NCBI RefSeq assembly: GCF_019649055.1 | Contig: NW_026570290.1 | Coordinates: forward strand, 620,001-684,000 | Direction: 5' to 3' | Origin: Paramacrobiotus metropolitanus | Taxonomy: Eukaryota > Tardigrada > Eutardigrada > Parachela > Macrobiotidae | Length of the DNA: 64,000 nt | Part shown: positions 45,397 to 56,355 of the stretch, in pieces | Position numbering within the stretch: position 1 is the first letter of the stretch | How the letters are laid out: the number at the start of each line of letters is the position of its first letter | Notes under the pieces: generated by a model | Told to the model about the DNA's origin: nothing | The model's input: only the letters and a program-made list of their open reading frames with translations | Database searches by the model: none | Translations under genes and position numbers: made by a program

Positions 45397-46743
45397 ATGC
45401 TATTCACCATGTTCGTTATGACCAGGGCAAAACGAAGAACACTGTATTCGAGAGTTCAGAAAGCCTTTACGATTCCTGATTTTCTCATCACGTGCCTCCC
45501 TTTGCTGTGCCTTGTTGGTTGGTCGGAGCTTCCTCGTCATTTCAAGCAATGGCGCGAACAGCCGGCGTCCATCGTCCAAGCGCTGTGGTGTTTCATTGTT
45601 TTCAGTTTATTATGTTTCACGGGTTTAACCATTTTTATCTTCACCCCCAAGCTATCCGCGTTTTCAACCTCTAGTGACCTTGTAGCCTCAGGATCCCAGA
45701 TACTCCTTTGCGTGGTGGCACCAGTCGAAATACTCTCCTGCATATGGGGACTTCGCAATATTCGAGCGCGAGTTGGAGAATCCCGAAGTCTCTACACAAA
45801 ATACCTGCTACACGTTGACATAATTACGGTACGAATCTTTATGATTTCAGCGTTAACGATTTTCGCCGGTTCAGGCTGTGCTCCAGCTGCCCGTGTGATC
45901 TCTTTGGGCATGCATTTAATCAACGAGCCATACAACATAACGAGCCAGCGTTATACGTTTTGGGAAGCGGCGCGCTCGTTATCGCCATTAACTAATTTTG
46001 TTCCCAGACTGTATACGAATGCAATGCAGTTATATGTTACAACGTGGTGTCTGACACTGGGAATATTATTCCGCCGCATGGGAATGCAAGCCAAACGAGG
46101 CGTTACCAGAGAACTCCTCAGTGATCACGATGAACTGTGTGGTGTACTAACAGAAATTGCGAATGACATTAGTTCTGCTGTGTTCTCCATTATAACCAAA
46201 ACGTTTTCCTTAACAATGTTCGCATTGACGTCTGCCCAATCATTTCATAGAGATAGTTTTTATTACGCCTACACGTTCGAACGGGAAATGGCGGCATCTG
46301 TTATACCTATTGCCATAACCGGTGTCTTTATTTTTGCGATGGTCTACACCTTTGAGAAGGTAACCTAATGCGACTGTAATCGGATAATTACCTGTTTTAC
46401 ATGATCATTATATTGATTACTAAAATGGTGTATGTAACCGAATAGGTACAAGATCTTCGCAGTGTTCTACAAACATGTCAACTATCCAAACAAAAGCATT
46501 CATTGGATATGGAACGGATAATGTTGAAAAAGACCAATACGTTGTATTTTCAACCACCTGGATTTCACTTTGCTGGCATTTGCATAATCGATCGTAGATT
46601 TATGGTGTCGGTAAGCAGAATAACCTAAATCACTAATTAATGGAGGTTTTATGAACCATAGAAGTGCAGCTGATGAAACGTTTTTCTTGCAGATTATTAG
46701 CCTCTTTACAACCTACACACTGCTAACATGGGACCATAAATGA
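45397..46743 (+). CDS. Gustatory-receptor-like 7TM protein (GRL 2)
   Basis: Exons are 45397-46359, 46446-46610 and 46693-46743, all phase 0, about 392 residues. Exon 1 contains most helices: IPDFLITCLPLLCLVGW, VQALWCFIVFSLLCFTGL, QLYVTTWCLTLGILFRRM, and the end FIFAMVYTFEK. Exon 2 begins VQDLRSVLQTCQL and contains YFQPPGFHFAGICIIDRR. Exon 3 is IISLFTTYTLLTWDHK and carries the TY-x-LLTW motif. Structure and motifs equal those of GRL 1 and GRL 3. Two in-frame ATGs follow the first within eight codons, so the exact start is uncertain. Predicted chemoreceptor by family resemblance. A broken tandem copy lies at 49.3-50.8 kb. Confidence 0.78.
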
Positions 46744-46959
46744 CTATAACGGATACATCGTTGGTTTTGTCTCCGAATAATAAACGAGGTTGACTGCTTA
46801 GTTGAGAGCTGAAATAATTCTGCTGTTGTAACGAAAACGCTGTTTTGGCAGGCTGTTGCACTGCACCTTTAGTGAGTTGGTATGAACACAATAAAATTAT
46901 TATCTGCACAATCAACACTGGACTGATTTAACTTTTGCCACGATTTGATACAATATTTC
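46744..46959. other. GRL 2 3' flank
   Basis: Short non-coding spacer. It contains CCGAATAATAAACG about 40 bases past the stop, which could serve as a polyadenylation signal. Confidence 0.4.
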
Positions 46960-47300
46960 TTTCAGGTTGTTCTGTAAGGACATACGAGATTATGCGATAC
47001 ACATTTTACTGTCACAAGAGTATCCCATTTTCTGTTCTGTTTGTTAATACATATGTTGTGACAATTTTGTTGGACAATGTGCAACATTTCCGCAATAGGC
47101 AAATTTGGCGTAGCTGTTAATGTTAATTGTTTCTTAGGTTCCCTTAATACACAAGCATGAATTTACCTAAGCGAACGTACTGCCCCTCGAGCTATTAAGA
47201 TATGTTTTTTTGCTGATGATGCATACTGCTATTCCAGTTTTGCCCACATATGTTTGCCTGTGCGCCGTACAACTTTAAACTAGTTTCTTAATCTGGATTA
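46960..47300 (+). pseudogene. Relic of the SLC13 3' end
   Basis: From 47030 the sequence follows the last SLC13 exon and 3' flank (40355-40640). Matches include CTGTTTGTTAATACAT, ACAATGTGCAACATTTCCGC, AATAGGCAAAT, TTGTTTCTTA, TACCTAAGC and CTGATGATGCATAC. Multiple deletions destroy the frame. The first 80 bases (46963-47040) also match 60868-60945. It marks the left edge of the second copy of a duplicated block. Confidence 0.7.
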
Positions 47301-47518
47301 GAGTACCAAAAACTTGCACAGATCAGCAGTGAGTCAGCAAAACTGCAAAACGCAATACTAAAAAACCGGCAAATTTTTCGAAAGTTTTCCGCTACCGTTA
47401 GTAATATATAATGCATTACTTATGCCGAGGAAATCTGGAGTGTGAAACACATGTACAAACGTACTGTATTTATTTTAGTACATACAATTGATTTTCCGTA
47501 CAGAATTTGTGCATCAAA

Positions 47519-48759
47519 ATGAAACTGGTAATTATAGTCATTTTACATGGATTTCTGAGCATCTTGATTTCCGCAAGCCGGACCGTTACTGAATACTGCA
47601 GCGATATCAAGCAAAAATGTGAGACGTCTATTGTCAGTTTTCCAAATATCTCACTACCGTGGTCCTACAGTAACGCGTACATGAGATCCCATCCTCAGGA
47701 TTCCGAACTCTTCTGCAGGTTTGTATTATTGTATTTTGCACTTAAACATACTCTTAATCTTTTTCCTATGCATAGTTACTACTGATAGCGATGGCAAAAC
47801 CGGTTGACCGGTATAATCTTACCACGCATTTCCGAAGACACCGTGCAAGTACTTACTGCTTACCGGTACAGTGTATAAGAATGAAGCGCATACCGCTCGC
47901 TAAAAGCCTCCTTTGCGGAAATAAAAGCATAAATGTACCCGCAAAATAGAGATACATACTCTGTAAATTGTGTAAGGTAATTAAATACAACTGTTAGGGC
48001 AACAGCCAAACCTAGAGCCACACATCAAATCACAATTTCAAACAAAACATGGAATGACTTTTAAATGATTCTATCATGGCACATTCGCTTAAAGCAGTGC
48101 GGCACTAATTATGACGAAAACGAGTCCCTGATTATGGGAACCGGATACACATTTTTTGGCATTGTACGGTATTCCTGTACCTTTTGAAACCAATATGTAC
48201 TAAAATCTGTGGCTCGTCATATTTCGACCCCTTTTTTTCGTTACACAGGTACTCAGCCAGCAACGCAGCCTGCTTACGGCAGCTGCACTCGCAGTGTCCA
48301 GACTATGCCGGCACACTACCGAAAGTGCTATATGGATGGTACACCGTGGAAGTGAACACCGCGTTGTCCAAACTCTGCGCAATTATGAATCCGCTGCAGT
48401 TTATGGCGGCCAAAGTTTATTGCGATCGTCAAACCGGCAGCCGAGATTTCACGGTGGAACAGGTCTTAGGCGCCAATTTGAGCGAGTACATCGAGAACAC
48501 CGTGACCGCAGTAGATGGTATAAAAAGCGTGTGCAGGTGGGGACACTTAGCAAATAAACAGACTTCCGATACATTAACAACCACATGCGACTGTATGCAG
48601 CTAATATCAATAATTTATAGAAAAGCGCAAGGATTCCTACAGATGGCACCGGAAACAGAGAACCGGATTATCCAAAAGTGCGGGCAAGACGTAATGACCA
48701 TAATGAACGAGGGGATGCGGAAAACTTTACTTGTTTATCCCTGCCCATATCGGCTTTGA
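47519..48759 (+). CDS. Ten-cysteine secreted protein D (diverged)
   Basis: Exons are 47519-47718, 48249-48536 and 48621-48759, phase 2 at both junctions, about 208 residues. Signal peptide MKLVIIVILHGFLSILISA precedes EYCSDIKQKC and ends ELFCR. Exon 2 carries ACLRQLHSQC, YGWYTVEVN, SKLCAIM, AKVYCDRQTG and DFTVEQVLG, and ends VCR. Exon 3 has FLQMAPETEN, KCGQDVM and YPCPYRL. All ten family cysteines and both intron positions are kept, though the sequence is well diverged from A, B and C. That conservation argues for a constrained disulfide fold. It is the intact partner of pseudogene E. Secreted; function unknown. Confidence 0.75.
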
Positions 48760-49345
48760 CATATTCACGTGAATGTGCAGTTTGTGCAAGTCCGGGTACG
48801 ATTACTTTTAGGGTAATTGCCAGTTTTTAGAACGTTATTACAGAAAATTCGATTGCTTGCTTATGTTGAACGATGAACTTACGCGAATTTTTGCAACGCA
48901 GTACCAATTCCATAAGCCACAAAGAAACTATCGTACCAAATCAGCAAAAGTCTTAACATTTCTGGAACCGAAAAGATGCACAACGGCTTTATTAACTGAA
49001 ATTTATCAGAACATGGGAATATGAAAGTGTACATAACTCAGGACCTATATCATACAAATTACGCCATGGGAAAAAACGACTCTATTTTCAGCTGTATCTG
49101 TAAGGTTTCCTCTCTTTATCCATTTGGGGATGCATGCGCTCAAGGGAAAATCCATCGTTAAATTATTTTAACATTGTATGCTTTGAGCGCACAGTCTGCG
49201 TACTTATGCAATCATTGAAGCGGCATACCATGTTGTTAGGCGGTACGGACATCCAAATTTTACCGCTTTCTATCTGTCGAAGTACACATGACAAATCCGT
49301 AATGTAGGTAGCGCGCAAACCGAAACGAATGTATTACGTAACAAC
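48760..49345. other. Spacer before the GRL pseudogene
   Basis: The 3' flank of gene D and former promoter region of the broken GRL copy. No coding frame is supported. Confidence 0.4.
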
Positions 49346-50769
49346 ATGGTGTATTTTACTTCATTAGGCATGATCGTTATTCTTTATGGCCATGGTACAA
49401 CGCAAAGCACTACAATGAGTGTCAAGAAGAAGACGTTTGTGATTCCTGATTTTCTCATCACGTGCCTCCCTTTACTGCGCCTTATTGGCTTCTGGGAGCT
49501 TCCTCGTCAGTCCAAGCACTGGTTCGAACAGCTTGCATCCATAATCCAATCGCTGTGGTCGTTCGTTGTTTTCGGTTTGTTATGTTTGACATGCTTGACC
49601 ATTTTCGTCTTCACTCCCAAACTATCAGCTGCGTCCTCATTTGCCAGTGACCTTTTAGTGGTGGGATCCAAAATAATTCTTTGCCTGCTGGCTCCCTTCG
49701 AACTATTAACGTGCATATGGGGGCTTCGTAATGTTCGAGTGCGCGTCAGCGAATCCCGAAATCTCTACACAAAATACCTGCATGATATTGACAAAATTGT
49801 GATACGAATAATTATTAATGCAGCATTGACGATCTTCGCTGGTTCGTGCTGCGCTCCAGCTGCCTGTGTGATCGCCATCGGCATGTCTCTAATCAACGAT
49901 CCATACAACCTAACAAGCCAGCGAAATACGTTCTGAGAAGCGGCACGCTCGTTAGCGCCATTAACTAATTTTCTTCCCAACTTGTGTACGAACGCATTGC
50001 AGTTATATTTTACAACATGATGTCTAACACTTGGGATATCATTCCGCCGCATGGTAAGCTAAACGAGGCGTTACCAGAGAGCTCCTCAGTGATCACGATG
50101 AATTGTGTGGCGTGCTAAGAGAAACTGAGGACGATATCAGTTCCGTTGTTTTCTCCATTATAACCATAGCGTTTTTAGTTGACCATGTTTGCGCTGACAT
50201 CTGGCCAATTATTTCGCAGTTTTTATTATGGCTACACATTCGAACGGGAGATGGCGGCATCGTTCATACCCAATGCCATAACCGGTGTGTTTATTCTCTG
50301 TATGGTTTGCACGTCTGATAACTTTATGCAACGAAATCAAGCGGGCACCTTCCTGTATTACACTAATTATTGCTAATTATTGCTATTAAAATAATTATTA
50401 TTGTCACACTTTACAATTATTGCTTATTAAATCCGTTTGTGTGTTTGTATAAGTGCAAGATTTTGGCAGTGCTGTACAAGGTCAAATATCCAAAAAGAAA
50501 CGTTCTCCGGATTTGGAGAGCATGCTTTTGAGAAAAGACCAATATGTTGTATTTTCAACCACCTGGTTTCCACTTTGTCGGCATTTGTATGATTGATCGT
50601 AAATTTGAGACGTCGCTAAGCGGGAACGACTTCAATCACTATTCCACAAATTCACAGAGATTCAAGAACCTTAGAGTAGAATACTAATCGCTGCTGCATT
50701 CTTTTCTTTGCAGATTATCGGGCTCTTTACAATCTATGTACCTCTAGCGTGGCACCGCTATAATAACTG
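49346..50769 (+). pseudogene. Broken tandem copy of GRL 2
   Basis: The frame opens MVYFTSLGMIVILYG and matches GRL 2 from IPDFLITCLPLL through LTSQR. It then stops at 49937, where the parent's Trp (TTTTGGGAAGCG) has become TGA. A second Trp-to-TGA change follows (ACATGATGT near 50019), then a deletion shifts the frame near 50053. Relics of exon 2 (about 50455-50615, still with the PPGF-type region) and exon 3 (about 50715-50769, ending in TGA after a TIYVPLAWH-like motif) remain in order. The upstream 190 codons are intact and well conserved, so inactivation looks recent. A read-through or truncated product cannot be excluded. Confidence 0.88.
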
Positions 50770-50939
50770 ACTGATGCCTCGCTGGTTATATTTACCGTGT
50801 AGTAAACGACAAGATAATGAATGAACTAAAGACTTACGCGCAGGTATCTGTAGTTTAATTTATTGAAGAAACAATGAGTGTTGTCCGAATGAAAAAATTT
50901 CGTTTGATGCTGTATTAGTCGTGCGTGCAGCAGAGCCAT

Positions 50940-53720
50940 TCGTACAAAGGTGCATATATCAGCCGCTACCAGTGCTGGCGCTAATAAGCCCGGCTGTATA
51001 TAGGCACGCTTGTTACGGTGCCACGGCAGAGCCGTGGTACCGTACAAGTGTGCATATATCAGCCGCTACCAGTGCTGGCGCTAATAAGCCCGGCTGTATA
51101 TAGGCACGCTTGTTACGGTGCCACGGCAGAGCCGTGGTACCGTATGTGCATATATCAGCCGCTACCAGTGCTGGCGCTAATAAGCCCGGCTGTATATACG
51201 GGCCACGCTTGCCGTGGCGGTTGCCACGGAGATGGTGCCGTACCGAATGATGCATATATCAGCCGCTACCAGTGCTGGCGCTAATAAGCCCGGCTGTATA
51301 TAGGCACGCTTGTTGCGGTGCCACGGCAGAGCCGTGGTACCGTAAGTATGTGCATATATCAGCCGCTACCAGTGCTGGCGCTAATAAGCCCGGCTGTATA
51401 TAGGCACGCTTGTTGCGGTGCCGCGGCAGAGCCGTGGTACCGTACAATCGCATGCATATATCAGCCGCTACCAGTGCTGGCGCTAATAGGCCGGCTGTAT
51501 GGGCGCGCTTGTTGCGGTGCCCGGCAGAGCCGTGGTACCGTACAAAATCGATGCATATATCAGCCGCTACCAGTGCTGGCGCTAATAAGCCCGGCTGTAT
51601 AGGCACGCTTGTTACGGTGCCACGGCGGAATGTGGTACCGTGCAAAGTCGTCGCATATATCAGCCGCTGTCTTGGCGCTAATAAGCCCGGCTGTATGGGC
51701 GCAGCTTGTTGCGGTTGCCGCGGCAGAGCCGTGGTACCGTACAAGTCGTGCGCATATCAGCCGCTACCAGTGCTGGCGCTAATAAGCCCGGCTGTATATA
51801 GGCACGCTTGTTGCGGTTGCCACGGCAGAGCCGTGGTACCGCAAAAATCGTCATATATCAGCCGCTACCAGTCTTGGCGCTAATAAGCCGGCTGTATGGG
51901 CGCGCTTGTTGCGGTGCACGGCGGCAGGAGCCGTGGTACCGTCAAAGTCGCATATATCAGCCGCTACCAAGTCTGGCGCTAATAAGCCCGGCTGTATATA
52001 GGCACGCTTGTTGCGGTGCCACGGCGAGCCGTGGTGCCATGCAAATTAATATCAGCCGCTACCAGTGCTGGCGCTAATAAGCCCGGCTGTATATAGGCAC
52101 GCTTGTTGCGGTTGCCACGGCGGAGCCGTGGTGCGATATAAGCGCATATATCAGCCGCTACCAGTGCTGGCGCTAATAAGCCCGGCTGTATATAGGCACG
52201 CTTGTTGCGGTGCCACGGCAGAGCCGTGGTACCGTACAAATATGCATATATCAGCCGCTACCAGTGCTGGCGCTAATAAGCCCGGCTGTATATAGGCACG
52301 CTTGTTGCGGTGCCACGGCAGAGCCGTGGTACCGTAAGTCGCATATCAGCCGCTACCAGTGCTGGCGCTAATAAGCCCGGCTGTATATGGGCACGCGCTT
52401 GTTGCGGTGCCGCGGCAGGCCGTGGTACCCAGTATAAATCATCAACCGCTACCAGTGCTGGCGCTAATAAGCCCGGCTGTATAGGCACGCTTGTTACGGT
52501 GCCACGGCAGAGCCGTGGTACCGTACAAGTGTGCATATATCAGCCGCTACCAGTGCTGGCGCTAATAAGCCCGGCTGTATAGGCACGCTTGTTGCGGTTA
52601 TGCGGCGGAGCCGTGGTGCCACCGTACAAGTGTGCATATATCAACCGCTACCAGTGCTGGCGCTAATAAGCCCGGCTGTATATAGGCACGCTTGTTGCGG
52701 TTGCCACGGCGGAGCCGTGGTACCGCAAAACGTGCGCATATCAGCCGCTACCAGTGCTGGCGCTAATAAGCCCGGCTGTATATAGGCACGCTTGTTACGG
52801 TGCCACGGCAGAGCCGTGGTACCGTACAAGTATGCATATATCAACCGCTACCAGTGCTGGCGCTAATAAGCCCGGCTGTATATAGGCACGCTTGTTGCAG
52901 TTATACGGCAGAGCCGTGGTACCGTACAAGTGCATATATCAGCCGCTACCAGTGCTGGCGCTAATAAGCCCGGCTGTATATAGGCACGCTTGTTGCGGTT
53001 GTACGGCAGAACCGTGGTACCGTACTGATCGATGCATATATCAGCCGCTACCAGTGCTGGCGCTAATAAGCCCGGCTGTATATAGGCACGCTTGTTACGG
53101 TGCCACGGCGGAGCCGTGGTACCGTACAAAGTGATCGCATATCAGCCGCTACCAGTGCTGGCGCTAATAAGCCCGGCTGTATGGGCGCGCTTGTTGCGGT
53201 TGCACGGCGGAAGTGGTGCCGACACAAGATGTGCATATATCAGCCGCTACCAGTGCTGGCGCTAATAAGCCCGGCTGTATATGGGCGCGCTTGTTGCGGT
53301 GCTGCGGCGGAGCCGTGGTACCGTGCAAGAATGCATATATCAGCCGCTACCAGTGCTGGCGCTAATAAGCCCGGCTGTATATAGGCACGCTTGTTACGGT
53401 GCCACGGCAGAGCCGTGGTACCGTACAAGTGTGCATATATCAGCCGCTACCAGTGCTGGCGCTAATAAGCCCGGCTGTATATAGGCACGCTTGTTACGGT
53501 GCCACGGCAGAGCCGTGGTACCGTACAAGTGTGCATATATCAGCCGCTACCAGTGCTGGCGCTAATAAGCCCGGCTGTATATAGGCACGCTTGTTACGGT
53601 GCCGTACAAGTGTGCATATATCAGTGTGCATATATCAGCCGCTACCAGTGCTGGCGCTAATAAGCCCGGCTGTATATAGGCACGCTTGTTACGGTGCCAC
53701 GGCAGAGCCGTGGTACCGTC
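50940..53720 (+). repeat. 100-bp satellite array, about 28 units
   Basis: Units repeat every 100 bases (for example at 50961, 51061). Each has an almost invariant first half (GCATATATCAGCCGCTACCA, then GTGCTGGCGCTAATAAGCCC, then GGCTGTAT). The second half is variable and centred on a hairpin (GGTGCCACGGC, loop AGA or GGA, GCCGTGGTACC). Changes, small deletions and insertions concentrate in the second half and in the junction of a few bases before the next core. The many open frames here on both strands are by-products of the repeat. Array edges are sharp on the left; the right edge is described separately. Confidence 0.97.
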
Positions 53721-53739
53721 CTGCGGAGTGGTAGTATGG

Positions 53740-53885
53740 TAGCGGCTGATATTAGGAGAAATGCAGCACGTTACGTGCTGCACAGCCTCTATGGTAACTT
53801 CTCGTAGAGCCGTCAGAAGTGCAGCACGGCACGTGCTGAGAGTGCTTGCACGTCCTGACAGTGCTTGCACGTCTCAGGACTCAGC
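53740..53885. repeat. Inverted satellite core and palindromes at array edge
   Basis: Directly after the last unit, GGTAGCGGCTGATAT is the reverse complement of the satellite core start. It is followed by the near-perfect palindrome GCAGCACGTTACGTGCTGC, then related GCAGCACGGCACGTGCTGAG and a duplicated AGTGCTTGCACGTC (two copies 20 bases apart). This is a structured boundary rather than a random end. Confidence 0.75.
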
Positions 53886-54577
53886 CGCGCTATGCAGGCG
53901 ACTACGAGTAGTATGAATAATTTTTAATTCTATATTTATTTTTAAATAATTTTTTATTCTATACTTTAAAGTTTATATTACATGGATCGTTTTTTGGTGA
54001 TTTTATTCATTCAGTTGTTTTTTATTCATCAATTATTATTATGATTTATTCGACATTTATTTTGTTTATTCTGCACAAAATTTTTTAAGGTGAGTTTATT
54101 GTATGTTTCCATCCTACAGTCACAACCTCACTTATTCTACGCCAATTCATTTGATTTATATTTTGCTATATTATTATGTAGCTATATTCTGTTTTAGTTC
54201 CATAATATATGTGGGTCTTCCAAGTCAAGTTGCAGTCCGCCAGTGAACGCCGGGAAGATTGCGTCCTTTTAATTCTAACAGCCTGATAAGCATCGCAATA
54301 AAACAAGAAACCACCATTTTATCGAAAATTTTTCGTAACGAATTTCCAAGAATTCCTCGACAATTCCAACCGTGGTCTCGTTTCATACAATAACACCAAT
54401 AATTTAATCCATAGCAAATAAAAATAAACCGTCAAAACAACTAATTTAAAAAGAATTAATTTACAACACTAAAAAATCAATTTAAATTAACTGTCTCAAT
54501 ATCGGCGCTCACTGTATCCATCACAAAATTCATGATTCGGCTAAGAATTGTAATTGAATTTAATTGACCTGGAATTG
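53886..54577. other. AT-rich spacer right of the satellite
   Basis: Strongly AT-rich with runs such as ATAATTTTTTATTCTATAC. No frame is supported. The composition differs sharply from the GC-rich satellite and from the coding remnants that follow. Confidence 0.5.
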
Positions 54578-55541
54578 TCAGACATAACCGGCATCCTCAT
54601 CCTCCGTCTCGGCGGCGTGCAGGTCGGCCTCGCGGGCGGCGAGATGTTTCTTCAGTTCGGCCATCTTGTTAGCCGGAAAAGGTTGCCGGCAGAAGACGCA
54701 CAGAGCGGCTCGGTTAAATCCGTGTTCACAAGTTTGGGCTGCTCCTTGTCAACCATGATCTGCCCTTCCGCCTATAAAGTGCCGATATAATGAACAGCGC
54801 CCTGTGACTGAAGGAGCGATAGTCCGCCGGCCCCACCGCGCCTAGAAAAAAATACAGAAAATCAAACCGTGCGGAAAAAAGTACGGGTAAAATAAATAAT
54901 AATTCTCGATTTTAACTGAGGCATCTGGCAAAAACGATTTTTAATTTTTTTTCAATTTTTAATCTGACAAAAACCACAAGCAGAAAACTATTTCGGAGCA
55001 AAATCAAACAAATCAACGAAAAATTAGAGAAAGAAAAATATCAAGATTAATTAAATAAACCACAAAAATTATTACAAAAATAAAATTTAAAAAATTCAAA
55101 TTTAAGAAATCAGAAGAAAATAGCAGAATTAATTAGGCCAGCGAATTCTCTAAAAATTAGTATTCAATTCGACAAGAAGCGCACTAACCTGGCCCCTGAA
55201 AATCCACGGTAATAATGTGCATATGCAGCCGGAATGAGAATATGTGCATACGTCGGAATCGTATGGAACCCCAGCACCAGCGGATAGTGCGTTTTCGGTC
55301 GAATCTGCTCATTCGCAAAGCATTGCGCCCGCTGGATCATATGCCGCAACAATGGCACATTCTCCCGCGTCAAATCCTGGACGGAGTCGATGGGCTCCAG
55401 GGGCAGCACCAGTCACCAGATAATGGTGAACTTGGGGATGGAGTCGGACAAGATGACAATGGATTCATCGAGGCACAGTTGGCGCGCGGGGTCCTGGGAG
55501 GATTGCAGGAGGCCCAACTCCAGCGTTGTCGGGAGACACCT
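54578..55541 (-). pseudogene. Aprataxin-like (HIT + zinc finger) gene remnant
   Basis: The minus strand from 55541 reads LLQSSQDPARQLCLDES, then IVILSDSIPKFTII, LVLPLEPIDSVQDL, ENVPLLRHMIQRAQ and LVLGFHTIPTYAH. This is the order of the aprataxin HIT domain, which repairs adenylated DNA ends. A TGA follows IIW. About 19 extra bases shift the frame inside the catalytic His motif, after which HMHIITVDF resumes and ends at a donor near 55189. A separate downstream exon (54744-54578) encodes LCVFCRQPFPANKMAELKKH, matching aprataxin's C-terminal zinc finger. The exons are GC-rich and the introns extremely AT-rich. At least two disruptions make it a likely pseudogene; assembly error is the alternative. 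Confidence 0.6.
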
Positions 55542-56272
55542 CCCAGAGGGTCTCCAGACGGGACGCGGTCACCCGCCGATCCGAGCCGGCGTCGTAGGTG
55601 GAGAGGGAGGCGTGGGTGGGGGCAGGCTGATGGAGTAATCACGGGGGTTTGTCTCCACTGCCGGGCGGGTGGCGCTGCGACACGATGCCACAACGTCGTA
55701 GCGTCGGGCTTAAGTTACCGCTTAACCGATAAATTCGTGTAACCAAGGTTTCTGCAAGACCGGATGGGTACAGTACTACAAAAAATTCCAGTACTGTTAT
55801 AAAAACCGGGGAAACGCGGTCTGGGGATGGTAGACTTGGTAGTACAGATTTAGAAATACTCGTAAAAAGATCAAAATTAATCATCAAAAATCAAAAGAAA
55901 AATCGAAGACTGATCGAGGAATTCACGAATCAGATTTGTCAAAACTGGAAATTAATTCGCGTTGCAGCTGACTGCCCTACCGAGGCGGCGTCCGCATATT
56001 TACATATTATCGCTTTTATTAGGAATTTCGATACGTCTGCGTTTACTTTATTTTAATTTTTTTATGCAGCCATAATTCTAAGTTATAATCTATTAAAAAC
56101 TAAGTTCTTTGAATGAGCAAATGTGAACGAGTTTATATATCATTTAAAGAGAATGATTTAAAGAGACTATCAGAGTAACAAAAATGCAGGTCCAATCGCT
56201 AACGCTATCCACCAAGAAAACTTCAAAGCCGTCCATGTGCGGTTGAACAGAGAAACCACGCCTCCTTGACAG
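55542..56272. other. Mixed-composition spacer
   Basis: The GC-rich stretch to about 55700 (minus) could include further 5' aprataxin-like exon sequence that I cannot align. The rest is AT-rich with no supported gene. Confidence 0.35.
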
Positions 56273-56355
56273 CTGGTGGGCACCGAGCTGGCCTACGTCA
56301 ACACGCGCCACCCCGACTTTCACGACGCCGCCGCCCTCGTGGGCGCCTCCTGCCC
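56273..56355 (+). pseudogene. Fragment of a dynamin-related GTPase exon
   Basis: After an acceptor-like CTCCTTGACAG the frame reads LVGTELAYVNTRHPDF, then HDAAALVG. This closely resembles the ELAYINTKHPDF stalk motif of Drp1-type dynamins, which cut mitochondria and peroxisomes. No neighbouring dynamin exons (GTPase, GED) are visible, and the frame then enters Pro/Arg-rich sequence and a stop. It is probably an isolated exon fragment in very GC-rich sequence. Confidence 0.5.

Noticed and set aside
50940-53720. CRISPR-like repeat/spacer look of the array
   Set aside because: The variable part is itself repetitive (a drifting hairpin), units are 100 bp head to tail, and the context is animal nuclear DNA. 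This is a satellite.
50921-53870. Many 60-160-codon frames with the recurrent peptide ISAATSAGANKPG or its alternatives
   Set aside because: The 100-bp period is not a multiple of three and frames open in both strands; translation of satellite DNA, not a gene.
55215-55742. 175-codon plus-strand frame in GC-rich DNA
   Set aside because: Antisense to the aprataxin-like remnant, whose motifs are on the minus strand.
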